A stretch of DNA of 64,000 bases, taken from positions 248,001 to 312,000 of the forward strand of contig NZ_JAAAJC010000002.1 of assembly GCF_009900715.1 (NCBI RefSeq), in the 5' to 3' direction. The notes below the pieces were generated by a model. The model was not told the origin of the DNA. It was given only the letters and a program-made list of their open reading frames with translations, and made no database searches. The stretch comes from Halococcus salsus. GTDB lineage: Archaea; Halobacteriota; Halobacteria; Halobacteriales; Halococcaceae. The translations under genes were made by a program, and so were the position numbers. Shown piece after piece: positions 38,091 through 48,860 of this stretch; the first letter of the stretch is position 1; every line of letters begins with the position of its first letter.

Positions 38091-38300
38091 GATATGCCTC
38101 CGGGCGTTGGTGGTTCAGCCACGCGGTCTCGACCGCGCAGGCCACATACCGTCCTGTTGTGCGCGCTGCACCGAACAGGTGCCCGCCGGTGCCCGTCGCC
38201 TGCGAGTTGGCCTCCTTTCGGCGATCGCGCTGTTAAGACCTTCGGAATCGCGAGACGCGTGCGAGAGGCTGTCGAACGCGGCTCGAAGTACTTAAACCGC
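38091..38300 (-). promoter_or_regulatory. Promoter and long structured 5' leader of rpl15e
   Basis: On the minus strand TTTAAGTACTTC at about 38284-38296 is a strong TATA/BRE-like element; AAGTACTT is palindromic, so it could also fire to the right. It implies a leader of about 170 bases. The leader holds three hairpins: GCACC-GAACA-GGTGC (38168-38182), CGCGGT-CTCG-ACCGCG (38122-38137) and a GTGG/CCAC stem just before (about 38110-38122). It ends in GGAGG before the start. The other part of the gap (to 38416) carries the short ORF at 38352. Confidence 0.5.
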
Positions 38301-38351
38301 CGTCGGGTGCAAGCCGTACCCCCAACACCGGAACGGGTGTCGGGGCCAGTG

Positions 38352-38420
38352 ATGTTCTCGAAACCGACAGCCCGCGACCGCATCGTACCGCGAACGCACC
38401 GAGCGGAGGACGACCGATGA
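38352..38420 (+). CDS. Possible 22-codon leader ORF coupled to the DUF1328 gene
   Basis: An ATG at 38352 opens a 22-codon frame rich in Arg, Thr and Asp. Its TGA overlaps the ATG of the DUF1328 gene (ATGA). The same segment carries the Shine-Dalgarno sequence of the downstream gene, so translation of this ORF could control access to it. It may also be chance; no homologue is recognised. Confidence 0.3.
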   Translation: MFSKPTARDRIVPRTHRAEDDR

Positions 38421-38623
38421 CCGCCGCACTCACGGCGTTCACCGCGGTGCCGCTCCAGACCGGTTCGATCGCGTATCTCGCGGTGGTGTTCATCGTGCTC
38501 GCCATCATCGCCTACGTCGCCGGTGCGCAGGGTATCGCTGGCCTCACCGCCGAGATCGCCCGGATCCTCATCATCGTCTTCGTCATCCTCGCGATCCTCT
38601 CGGTGGTTCTGAACTTCCTCTGA
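38417..38623 (+). CDS. DUF1328-like small membrane protein
   Basis: 68 residues with two hydrophobic helices (GSIAYLAVVFIVLAIIAYVAGAQGIAGL and ARILIIVFVILAILSVVLNFL). The pattern resembles DUF1328/YtjA small membrane proteins, whose function is unknown. A Shine-Dalgarno GGAGG is 7 bases before the ATG. The next two genes on the strand also encode membrane proteins. Confidence 0.8.
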   Translation: MTAALTAFTAVPLQTGSIAYLAVVFIVLAIIAYVAGAQGIAGLTAEIARILIIVFVILAILSVVLNFL

Positions 38624-38667
38624 GGACCACACGAAATTTTTTCGAGCGAGGGGTCGTCGGTGACCGC

Positions 38668-38838
38668 ATGAACCGAGTGTTGAGTGCCGGGACCGCGCTC
38701 ACGGTGACCGGGCTCGCGGGCTACGTCGTCGGTATCGTCGCCGCGTACCCGGGGCGAGCGTTCTCGATCACGGGTATCATGGCGGGCGTCACGCTCTCGG
38801 TCATCGGGCTGTGGGGCGCGCCGGAGGCCACACCGTGA
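38668..38838 (+). CDS. Small membrane protein (56 aa) upstream of corA
   Basis: Starts at ATG 38668 (MNRVLSAGTALTVTGLAGYVVG) and has two hydrophobic segments. Its stop (38836-38838) overlaps the GTG start of the CorA-like gene (GTGA at 38835), a coupling that argues it is real. It is likely an inner-membrane partner or just a co-expressed small protein. No family name recognised. Confidence 0.65.
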   Translation: MNRVLSAGTALTVTGLAGYVVGIVAAYPGRAFSITGIMAGVTLSVIGLWGAPEATP

Positions 38839-39797
38839 TCACCGCGATGAGCGCCACGGCCGCCGGCGTCACCGAACGCGACGGGATCGAGGACGTCCGT
38901 GCGGCCGACGGGACGACCTGGATCCGGGCGACCGATACGACCCCCGACGAACGCCAACAGCTCCGCGAGACGTTCGACATCGACCCGCTCGCGACCGAGG
39001 ACGTGATCGACACGGTGCGACCGAAGACCGAGGAGTACCCGGACTACACGTTCGTGTTGTTCAAGACCGCCCGACTCGCGCCCGGCGACACCGCCTTCCG
39101 CGACGAGGTCGAGACGACGCCCGTCGGGCTGTTCGTCGGCTCCGACTGGCTGGTCACGCTCTCGGTGACGCCCGTCGAGGCTGTCGAGCGGGTCTGGGGG
39201 CTGGTCCACGACGGCCGGCTCAACGACGACACCGGCGCGGACCGCATCGCCTACCGGGTCATCGACGGGATGGTCGAGGGCTACTTCGACGTCCTCGACG
39301 AGCTCGAAGACGGGATCGAGACCATCGAGGAGGCGGTGGTAACGCCCACCGACACCGAGGTACTCGAATCGATCAACGAGATCCGGCGCGAACTCCTCTC
39401 CTTCCGGCGGCTGCTCTGGCCCTCCCGCGAGGCGATCGGGGTGCTCGCCCGTGGCGACGCCGCCGGGATCCGGCCCGACTCGGAGAAGTACTACCGCGAC
39501 GTCTACGACCACCTCGTCCAATTGGTCGAGCTCACCGTCACCTATCGCGACCTCGCGTCGGGGGCGCGCGACATCTACCTCAACACCCTCTCGCAGTCGA
39601 CAAACGAGGTGATGAAGACCCTCACGGTGGTGGCCACGGTCGTGTTGCCGCTCACGCTTGTCACGGGTCTCTACGGCATGAACTTCGAGACCATGCCCGA
39701 GCTCGCGTGGCCGCTCGCCTACCCCGCCGTCCTCCTCGGGATGGTCGTCGTCGTGGTGATCCTCGTCGCGTACTTCAAACGGGAACGGTACATCTGA
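38835..39797 (+). CDS. corA: CorA-family magnesium/divalent-cation transporter
   Basis: 320 residues from GTG 38835; ATG 38847 is an alternative. It has a large cytoplasmic alpha/beta and helical domain (about 1-255), then two C-terminal helices. The signature YGMNFETMPEL sits at the end of the first helix and lines the pore. The C-terminus FKRERYI is the typical basic end. It forms a pentameric Mg2+ channel. Translational coupling to the 56-residue protein is notable. Confidence 0.94.
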   Translation: MITAMSATAAGVTERDGIEDVRAADGTTWIRATDTTPDERQQLRETFDIDPLATEDVIDTVRPKTEEYPDYTFVLFKTARLAPGDTAFRDEVETTPVGLFVGSDWLVTLSVTPVEAVERVWGLVHDGRLNDDTGADRIAYRVIDGMVEGYFDVLDELEDGIETIEEAVVTPTDTEVLESINEIRRELLSFRRLLWPSREAIGVLARGDAAGIRPDSEKYYRDVYDHLVQLVELTVTYRDLASGARDIYLNTLSQSTNEVMKTLTVVATVVLPLTLVTGLYGMNFETMPELAWPLAYPAVLLGMVVVVVILVAYFKRERYI

Positions 39798-39880
39798 GGC
39801 GGGTCGACCGGACCCGATCGGAGCGTCCGGCGGGACGCAACACCAACAGTTACAATCCCCGACGGAGCAGTATCGAAGCA

Positions 39881-41254
39881 ATGAGCGATATCACGGTGTA
39901 CGACGACCGGCTCGCCGACCAGGTGGCGGGCGAGGGGTTCGCGGTGGCGGTCGTGACCGCCACGAAACCCGACTTCTACAAGCAGGCCCCCGTCGTCACG
40001 GCGGCGCGTCGCCAGGGGCTCCCGTGTTTCGTACTCCACACCGGCCAGCATCACGACGACCTCCTCGGCCACGGCCTCGCGGAGTACGGCATCGCCGACA
40101 GCGTCGCGGTCGACCTCGGGATCCGGGGCGGGCTCTCGGAGAAGACCGCCCAGCTCACGAGCCGGATCGCGAGCTTCGCCGACCACCTCGACGAGCACTA
40201 CCCCGACACCACCGTGTTGCCCATCGTTCACGGCGACACCCTCGCTGCCGGTATCGTCCCACAGGCGTGGGCGTTCGCCACCAACCAGTTCGTCGCCCAC
40301 AACGAGGCCGGCCTCCGGGGGATGTCGCCGACCTTCGAGAACCACACGGACCCCGAAAAATTCATCGAGGACCAGTGGAACGGCGAGTGGTCACTGAACC
40401 GAACCGAACCGTTCCCCGAGCAGTACGACACCTTCGTGGGGTCTGCAGCCTCGGTCTATCACTTCGCGCCGACCGAACTCAACCGCGAGCACCTCGTGCG
40501 CGAGGGCTACCCCGAGGAAGTCGACGGCACGCCTCGGATCCCGGTCGTCGGCAACTCCGTGGTCGACGCGATCGAGATGAAGGCCGACGAGGACCTGGAG
40601 GAATCCGTCTTCGACGTCTATCCCATCCTGGAGGAGCGCGACGACTGGATCCGGGTCGACATCCACCGCCGGGCGAACCTCCTCCCCGACCGTTTCGAGG
40701 CGATCGTCGACTGCGTGGTCCGGCTGGCCGAGGCGGGCTACAACGTCAACTTCGTCGAGCTCACGGCCACGAAACGCGCGCTCGAGAACTACGGTCTTCG
40801 TGATCGCATCCTCGACCTCGACGACGAGCACGACAACTTCCTCTTCACGGGCCTCTGGAAGAAGCACGCCCACGTCTACGAGTTCCTCCGGTCCGGCCAG
40901 TGTTTCGCCGAGCTCACCGACTCGGGCAGCATGCAGGAGGAGCTGAACCACATCGACGAGGCGGTCTGTCTCACCGCGCGCTACAACACCGACCGTCCGG
41001 AGACGGTCTTCGACGCGGGCACTAACCTCCTCGTGCCGCCGACGACGGGCGAGGCGATGTTCGACCTCGTCGAGCACGTCCACGGGACCGAATCGGTTCG
41101 CGACCAGCTTCGAACGGGCGAGTCGATCTACGGCGCGAACGTCGGCGAGACCATCGTCGAGTTCCTCGACGACCGCCGCGACGACGCCCCGTTCGAGTGG
41201 GCGCACGAACGCCTCGGCTTCGACGGCGACGAGCAGGGCTTCGAGTACCTCTGA
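39881..41254 (+). CDS. UDP-N-acetylglucosamine 2-epimerase (WecB-like)
   Basis: 457 residues from ATG 39881. HTGQHHDDLL, VHGDTLAAGIVPQAW and VAHNEAGLRGMSPTFEN align with the non-hydrolysing UDP-GlcNAc 2-epimerase family, and TDSGSMQEE is the UDP-contact motif. HRRANL stands where HRREN is usual. It is longer than the usual 370 residues, with extra N-terminal and C-terminal helices. It would make UDP-ManNAc for surface glycans. It precedes a sugar-dehydrogenase-like gene. Confidence 0.85.
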   Translation: MSDITVYDDRLADQVAGEGFAVAVVTATKPDFYKQAPVVTAARRQGLPCFVLHTGQHHDDLLGHGLAEYGIADSVAVDLGIRGGLSEKTAQLTSRIASFADHLDEHYPDTTVLPIVHGDTLAAGIVPQAWAFATNQFVAHNEAGLRGMSPTFENHTDPEKFIEDQWNGEWSLNRTEPFPEQYDTFVGSAASVYHFAPTELNREHLVREGYPEEVDGTPRIPVVGNSVVDAIEMKADEDLEESVFDVYPILEERDDWIRVDIHRRANLLPDRFEAIVDCVVRLAEAGYNVNFVELTATKRALENYGLRDRILDLDDEHDNFLFTGLWKKHAHVYEFLRSGQCFAELTDSGSMQEELNHIDEAVCLTARYNTDRPETVFDAGTNLLVPPTTGEAMFDLVEHVHGTESVRDQLRTGESIYGANVGETIVEFLDDRRDDAPFEWAHERLGFDGDEQGFEYL

Positions 41255-41346
41255 CCGACGAACCGGCGTCGACTCGTCTCCGGACACGAAGCGGTATCGA
41301 CCGGAGGACGAGCCACTTATCCCTCCTTGCTGTGGTGAAACGAACG

Positions 41347-42414
41347 ATGGAGACGGCAGACACACCACGGATCGGTATCATCGGCCTCGGGAGCTGGGGG
41401 TCGTACCACGCGACTCGGCTGACCGAGGGCGACGCGAGGCTCGCCGGCGGCGTCGACATCGACGCGACGGCGCGCGAACGCTTCGAGGAGCGCTTCGACC
41501 GCCCGACCTACGGGAACCTCGACGAGCTCGTCGAGGCGGGGGTCGACGGGATCGTCGTCACGACGCCGAACCGCTACCACGAGGAGCAGGCGGTCGCGGC
41601 GTTCGACGCCGGCCTCGACGTGCTGCTCGAAAAGCCGCTCGCCCACAGCCTCGACAGCGCCGAACGGATCGCCGCCGCCGCACGGGACGCGCCGGGGACC
41701 TGCATGGTCGGGTTCAAGAACCGCTTCCTGCCGGCCGTCGAGGTCGTGAAGGGCTACCAGGACCAGGGTCGGTTCGGGGAGACCAAACACGTCGAGGCGA
41801 ACTACGTCCGCCGGCGCGGCGTCCCCGGCCGCGGGTCGTGGTTCACGCGGAAGGACGCGGCGGGCGGGGGCTCGCTCGTCGATATCGGCGTGCACGCGAT
41901 CGACCTCGCGCTTCACTTCCTGGACTTCCCCGAGATCGAGACCGTGCTCGGCCAGACGCGGAGCCAGTTCGGCGGTCGCGAGGACTACACCTACCTCGAC
42001 ATGTGGGGCGAGGACTCCGGTCCGGAGGCCTTCGACGTCGACGACTCCACGTCGGCCCTGCTGACCTGCACGGACGGCCGGACGATCGCGCTCGAATGCG
42101 CGTGGGCGGCCGACCGCGAACCCACCGACGAGTTCGTGATCCAGGGCACGGAGGCGGGGGCGACGCTCGACCGCGGCAGCGGGGCGCTCACGATCCACGA
42201 GGCCCACGACGTCGGCGCGCCGCACTTCGTCAACGCCGAGGTCGAGACCCGCGATGTGGACCCCATCGCGGCCGAACAGCGCGCCTTCGCCGAGGCCATC
42301 GAGACCGGCACGCCGCCGGAGCGCAACACCCCCGAGCAGGCGCTGGCCGTCCAGCGGGTGCTCGACGCCATCCAGCGCTCCAGCGCAACCGGCGAAGCGG
42401 TCGCCGTCGAGTGA
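41347..42414 (+). CDS. Gfo/Idh/MocA-family oxidoreductase
   Basis: 355 residues from ATG 41347. The N-terminal NAD(P) fold has IGIIGLGSWGSYHATRL and the catalytic EKPLAHSLDSAE motif. The C-terminal half carries SLVDIGVHAIDLALHFL, the substrate-face helix with the conserved Asp and His. It would oxidise or reduce a sugar or sugar nucleotide. Following the WecB-like epimerase, it may act in UDP-sugar synthesis for cell-surface glycans. Alternative functions in this large family cannot be excluded. Confidence 0.87.
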   Translation: METADTPRIGIIGLGSWGSYHATRLTEGDARLAGGVDIDATARERFEERFDRPTYGNLDELVEAGVDGIVVTTPNRYHEEQAVAAFDAGLDVLLEKPLAHSLDSAERIAAAARDAPGTCMVGFKNRFLPAVEVVKGYQDQGRFGETKHVEANYVRRRGVPGRGSWFTRKDAAGGGSLVDIGVHAIDLALHFLDFPEIETVLGQTRSQFGGREDYTYLDMWGEDSGPEAFDVDDSTSALLTCTDGRTIALECAWAADREPTDEFVIQGTEAGATLDRGSGALTIHEAHDVGAPHFVNAEVETRDVDPIAAEQRAFAEAIETGTPPERNTPEQALAVQRVLDAIQRSSATGEAVAVE

Positions 42415-42429
42415 GTCGCGTCGCCCGCC

Positions 42430-43617
42430 TCAGAAGTCCCCGGTGACGATGTCCGCGACCCGCTGACGGTCGAAGAGCCGGTCGTCGCCGGTGACGTTTC
42501 CGAACGTCTCCGGGTAGATCTGCTTCGCGCCCCGTTCGGTCAGGAACAGGTTGTGGATCGGTCCCTGATTCAGGTAGCCGCCGCGGTAGACACGGCCGTT
42601 TCGCACGGCGGCGAGCTGGCTGCCGACGGGGTGGTCCTCCATGTACGCGAGCACCGTCTCGCGGAACTCGGTCGCGGTCTTTCGCTCGTGGCCGCGAACG
42701 AGGAGGACCGTTGGATCGACCTCCAGGAGGGTCTCGTAGTCCAGTTCGCCGCGGTTCGTGGTGCTGAGGTTCTCGATGTCGGTCCCGGCGAGTGCGTCGG
42801 TGACCCCGAGGTCGCGCCACTGCTTCTTGCTCGTGCCCGTGTCGGTGAGCCGATACGGCGAGAACGTCTCGGGTTCGTCGGTCGCCTCGTAGGTGAGCAG
42901 GACGTCGGGTCGTTCGGATTCCGGCGGGAGCTGTGACCGAACCCTTCCGATGAACTCCTCGTGGAGCCGCTCGAACGCCCGATAGCGATCGTGTTGTTGG
43001 AACACCGTCGCGACCGTCTCGAACGCCTCGTAGAGGGTGTAGTACCGGTAGTCGTGCCACTCGTCCGAGCGCCGGAAGATCAGGTTGCCGACGAACGGCG
43101 CGACGTTGGTGGCGATCTCCTCGACGTCCCCTTGACTCCACTCGAACCAGTTGACCAGCATCCGCGGGTCGTAGAGGTGGACGTCGTTGTCGAGCTCGTA
43201 GAACTGCTCCTTCGTCTGCACCTCCGGGTTCCGCTCGACCGCATCCCGACCGACGGTCACGCCCGGCAGCTCGTCGTAGACGTCGGTGTAGTACCGGTCC
43301 GCGTCGCCGCTGCCGGTCATGCCGGCGGCCTGGCCGAGCGCGACGGCCATGTCCGCGTAGCCACCGTCGTAAGCGATCCAGCGTTCGGGGACCGTCTCGA
43401 AGCGCACCTCCCCGACCGGTGCCATCGAGACGGTGTAGGACCGACCGTCGCTCGTCGTGGACCCCGTCGTCCTCGTCGTCTCGTTCCTCGTCGCCGAGGT
43501 GTTCGCGGTCGAACCGTCGCTACAGCCCGCGATCAGCCCACCGCCGACGACCGCGCCGCCGTACTTCACGTACTCCCGTCGTGTCGGTGCCCGGCCGCGG
43601 CCCGTGTTCCGTCCCAT
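42430..43617 (-). CDS. Tat lipoprotein, siderophore ABC transporter substrate-binding protein (paralogue)
   Basis: 395 residues. The N-terminus mirrors the protein at 1099-2397: twin arginine R13-R14 in TRREYVKYGGA and lipobox Cys32 (LIAGC). A shorter Ser/Thr-rich linker leads to the class III binding fold (SYTVSMAPVGEVRFETVPERW...). The C-terminal motif GGYLNQGPIHNLFLTERGAKQIYPETFG matches the other paralogue's QGPILNLFQLEMSAKQLYPERFG. An iron box lies 5 bases before its start. No permease or ATPase gene is adjacent. Confidence 0.88.
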   Translation of the reverse strand: MGRNTGRGRAPTRREYVKYGGAVVGGGLIAGCSDGSTANTSATRNETTRTTGSTTSDGRSYTVSMAPVGEVRFETVPERWIAYDGGYADMAVALGQAAGMTGSGDADRYYTDVYDELPGVTVGRDAVERNPEVQTKEQFYELDNDVHLYDPRMLVNWFEWSQGDVEEIATNVAPFVGNLIFRRSDEWHDYRYYTLYEAFETVATVFQQHDRYRAFERLHEEFIGRVRSQLPPESERPDVLLTYEATDEPETFSPYRLTDTGTSKKQWRDLGVTDALAGTDIENLSTTNRGELDYETLLEVDPTVLLVRGHERKTATEFRETVLAYMEDHPVGSQLAAVRNGRVYRGGYLNQGPIHNLFLTERGAKQIYPETFGNVTGDDRLFDRQRVADIVTGDF

Positions 43618-43621
43618 GTGT

Positions 43622-43637
43622 TTTAGGTATGCCTAAA
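43622..43637 (-). promoter_or_regulatory. DtxR/IdeR-type iron box before the lipoprotein gene
   Basis: TTTAGG-TATG-CCTAAA is a perfect 6-4-6 inverted repeat, 5 bases from the ATG (43617). It fits TTAGGYNNGCYTAA as defined by the boxes at 1080 and 43764. Position over the start region suggests repression when iron is replete. Confidence 0.72.
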
Positions 43638-43743
43638 GTAGAAGGGTGTTTTGGTTCCGCTCGGTCGACGGCGTCGACGAGAGGGGCGGAGCGGGACGAG
43701 TTCGCCGACGGATGATCGCGGATCGACAAATCGCTTCGCTCAT

Positions 43744-43757
43744 AACGAAACTTCGTT
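43744..43757. promoter_or_regulatory. Second palindrome upstream of katG
   Basis: AACGAA-AC-TTCGTT is a perfect 6-2-6 inverted repeat, 6 bases upstream of the iron box at 43764. The half-site AACGAA occurs once more just before the katG start (CACAACGAACC). It may be the operator of a second, perhaps redox-sensing, regulator or a promoter element. Confidence 0.4.
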
Positions 43758-43763
43758 GTCGAT

Positions 43764-45948
<2,185 letters not shown>

Positions 45949-46196
45949 GTCACCCACGGCGGTCCCGACCGCCCGGTTTCGAACCGATCCGAGGATGCCG
46001 CTTTTTCGCGAACTGCGCTTTCGACCGACCTGATGGCTCGTTCTCGAACGGTGAATGCTGTAAGCGAACGATGGGAACCGTAGGCGAACCGTCCTCCTCC
46101 CCATTTTGTATCGTCGTATGACGTTTACCATAGTCGGATCGGGTCCGAGACGGTGACCTCACAAGACACTTACCGGGTGTCGAAAAACGGTCCGCG

Positions 46197-47771
46197 ATGG
46201 CCGCTCTCACCGATTCGATGGGTTCCTCACTGAAATCGAGACCGTGGGCACGCGAACTCGGGTTTCTCGCCCCGCCGCTGTTCGCCGCGCTCGTCGTCTA
46301 CCTCGCGTATCTCCTCACGCATCCGTATCCCGGGCTCGGTGCGGGGCTGTTCTCGCTGGTGGCCGAGCGGATCGGTGCCAACGGCTACGGACTCCCGACC
46401 CGGATCCCCTACTACACCGCCCACGGGATCCCGTTCGCGTATCCGCCGCTCTTCCTCTACGTTTATGCGGGTTTGCTCGACCTCACGGGCTGGGGACCGC
46501 TTGCCCTCACCCGGTTCGTGCCGGGGCTCTACGTCTTCGGCTCCGTCGTCGCGACGTACGCGCTCGGGCGCGAGCTCCTCGCGACACGGTGGCAGGCCAG
46601 CGTCGCGGGGGTGGCGGTCGCCACGAGTCCCGCGGTGTTCCGGATGGTGTTGACCGCGGGCGGCATCGTGCGCGCCCCCGCCTTCGCGGTGATGATGGCC
46701 GGGCTCGTCGTCGGCGTGAAGCTCTTTCGGACCCACCGCCGGCGGTGGCTGGTCGCCGCAGTCGGCTGCTTCGCGCTGACCACCCTGAGTCACCCCGTCA
46801 GCGCGGCGTTTCTCGGGTTCAGCTACCTCGTTTTCTTCGCCGTCTTCGACCGCACACCCCGCGGGTTCGGCTACGGTGCGGTCGTGGCGGTCGGCGGGTT
46901 GGTCTTGGTGGGCCCGTGGCTCCTGACGGTCGTCTCGCGCCACGGTATCGACGTGTTCGTCCAGGCGTCGAGCACCCACGGCGGGCTCGGGCTGAAGCCC
47001 CTCCAGCCCGTCACGTTCTGGTACAACCCGAAGTTCGCCTTCCCATCGGTCTGGGCCGTGTTCGTTCTCGTCGGCGGGTGGTACCTCCTCGCCGACCGGT
47101 CGTACCCGCTCCTCGTCTGGTTGGGGCTCTCGATGCTGTTCTTCCCGCGCCGGATGGCGATGGTGGTCGGCGTGCTCGTCGCCGCCGTCGGTGTCTGCCG
47201 GGCCGCACGCGCCACTCAGCGGATGCGAACGCGGGTCTCGTCCTCGGTCCCGATCCGACCGGCGACGGTGCTGGTCGTCGTGCTCTGTCTCTACGCCGCC
47301 GGGACGGGGTCGGTCTACGCCGCGAACTACCCGGGTATCGACGGCCCATCCGCGACCCAGATGTACGTCGACGACGACGATATCGAGGCGATGGAGTGGG
47401 TGGCGACGAACACACCCGAGAACGCCTCGTTCGCCGTGGTCGGCGACACCGCCGAGTGGTTCCCCCTGTTCGCGAAACACACGTCGGTGCTCACGTATCG
47501 GGGGGCCGAGTGGCTCAATGGCGAGGATCAGAGCGAGCGGATGCGGGCCATCGGTGCGGTCGCCGCGTGTGACGACGCCGCCTGCCTGACGGACCGGCTC
47601 GCGGCGGCCGACCGCTCACCCGACTACCTGTACCTCTCGGCGGACAGCTACTCCGCGAACTACGACGTCCGGGCACAGTCGACGGCGATGCGGCCCTCGC
47701 TCGTCCGTTCGGCGCGCTACGAGATCGTCTTCGAGAACGACGGCGCGCTGGTCGTGAAGGTCGTCGACTGA
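46197..47771 (+). CDS. Multi-pass membrane glycosyltransferase-like protein
   Basis: 524 residues from ATG 46197, with about ten hydrophobic segments. The layout resembles GT-C mannosyltransferase-type proteins: a first helix, an external loop with PYYTAHGIPFAYPPLFLYVYAGL, a run of helices, then a soluble C-terminal part (about 390-524). MEWVATNTPENASFAVVGDTAEWFPLF is often seen in haloarchaeal membrane proteins of this class. The substrate is unknown. No glycan gene is adjacent. The 248 bases before it show no other gene. Confidence 0.72.
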   Translation: MAALTDSMGSSLKSRPWARELGFLAPPLFAALVVYLAYLLTHPYPGLGAGLFSLVAERIGANGYGLPTRIPYYTAHGIPFAYPPLFLYVYAGLLDLTGWGPLALTRFVPGLYVFGSVVATYALGRELLATRWQASVAGVAVATSPAVFRMVLTAGGIVRAPAFAVMMAGLVVGVKLFRTHRRRWLVAAVGCFALTTLSHPVSAAFLGFSYLVFFAVFDRTPRGFGYGAVVAVGGLVLVGPWLLTVVSRHGIDVFVQASSTHGGLGLKPLQPVTFWYNPKFAFPSVWAVFVLVGGWYLLADRSYPLLVWLGLSMLFFPRRMAMVVGVLVAAVGVCRAARATQRMRTRVSSSVPIRPATVLVVVLCLYAAGTGSVYAANYPGIDGPSATQMYVDDDDIEAMEWVATNTPENASFAVVGDTAEWFPLFAKHTSVLTYRGAEWLNGEDQSERMRAIGAVAACDDAACLTDRLAAADRSPDYLYLSADSYSANYDVRAQSTAMRPSLVRSARYEIVFENDGALVVKVVD

Positions 47772-47802
47772 GTCGGCACCGTTCGATATCGGAGCCCGTG
47801 GT

Positions 47803-48717
47803 TCAGCGGGCGGTGTGGTCCGAGAGCGAGTCGAAACGGTCGTCGGCGATCGCCCGGGCGATCCCGGTCGAATCGAGCGCGTCCGGGGTCCGGCGCGGGT
47901 ACTTTCGCTCGAAGTAGCCGAGGAGGTTCTCGACATCCCGGCGGAGCAAGTCGTCGGCGTTCGGGTGGTCGGTCGGAACCGCCTGCGGCCAGTCGAAGAC
48001 GGTGATGCCCTCGTTCGAAACCGCGACGTTGTACTCGCTCATGTCGGCGTGGACGTAGCCCGCGGCGTAGGCGGTCTGCATCTCCCGGAGCACGAGCTCA
48101 CAGACACCGATGACCTGGTCGTCGGTGAGCGCGGCCTGCGAGAGTTCGACGCCGTCCAGCTTGCCCATCACCACCGCGTGGCGGTTCTGGTCGACCGGTC
48201 GCGGCACCGAGACGTCGGGATAGAGGGCTTCGAGCGCGCCGTACTCGCGCTCGGCGGCCTTCCGGGCGGTGTACATCCACGAGACGTGGTCGTTGTCCGA
48301 AGTGTAGTCGCGCTCGCGCATCACCTCTCGGAAGTTCGTGTAGCCCTCGCGGTGGAACTTCAGCGCGAAGGAGGTGTACGAGGAGACCTCGTAGACGTCG
48401 CTCTCCTTGCCGACGCCGAGGGGTGCGCCGACGCCCTCGATGGTGCCGCGCTCGGCGAAGGTGTGGAGCGCGAGCGCGTCGTAGCCCTCGAAGGTGAGTT
48501 TGTAGCCCTCGTACTGGATCGTCCGGCGTTCGAGCAGCCCCCGGTTGGCACATCGGTCGAGCCGGTAGTCGACGTTCTCGGGTGTGAGGTCCGAGAAGTC
48601 GGCGAGCTTTCCGCGATTCACCCACTCGCTGAAGCGCATCCCCTGCTCGACGCCCGAGAGGAGGTAGAAGTCCTCGGGTTCGAGCGCCGCCATCTCGCTC
48701 GCGACGTTCTGGACCAT
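47803..48717 (-). CDS. rio2: RIO2-type serine/threonine protein kinase
   Basis: 304 residues from ATG 48717. An N-terminal winged helix (about 1-85) is followed by the RIO kinase domain: P-loop GVGKESDVYEV, the Lys in FALKFHREGYTNF, the catalytic YVHADMSEYNV and the metal-binding VFDWPQ. Rio2 acts in maturation of the small ribosomal subunit. The C-terminal tail is short. It is convergent with the membrane glycosyltransferase-like gene. Confidence 0.95.
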   Translation of the reverse strand: MVQNVASEMAALEPEDFYLLSGVEQGMRFSEWVNRGKLADFSDLTPENVDYRLDRCANRGLLERRTIQYEGYKLTFEGYDALALHTFAERGTIEGVGAPLGVGKESDVYEVSSYTSFALKFHREGYTNFREVMRERDYTSDNDHVSWMYTARKAAEREYGALEALYPDVSVPRPVDQNRHAVVMGKLDGVELSQAALTDDQVIGVCELVLREMQTAYAAGYVHADMSEYNVAVSNEGITVFDWPQAVPTDHPNADDLLRRDVENLLGYFERKYPRRTPDALDSTGIARAIADDRFDSLSDHTAR

Positions 48718-48860
48718 TACCTGCCGTACGCCGCTCGTGGGTAAAAACGCCGCGTGCCACCGACCGTACACTAAATGCTGCGATATAGAATCGCCGATGG
48801 AATCCGAGCTAGCCGGATCGGGGACGCGAGAGCTGCTTTCGTATCGATGGTTCGGTGAAG

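Noticed and set aside
38301-38416. A box C/D RNA suggested by GTGATGTT
   Set aside because: Only a weak C-box-like sequence is present and there is no matching D box or internal pair, so it was not called.
45949-46196. A minus-strand ORF of 86 codons in the gap after katG
   Set aside because: It overlaps the promoter of the next gene, has composition unlike neighbours and shows no motif. The gap holds nothing else recognisable.
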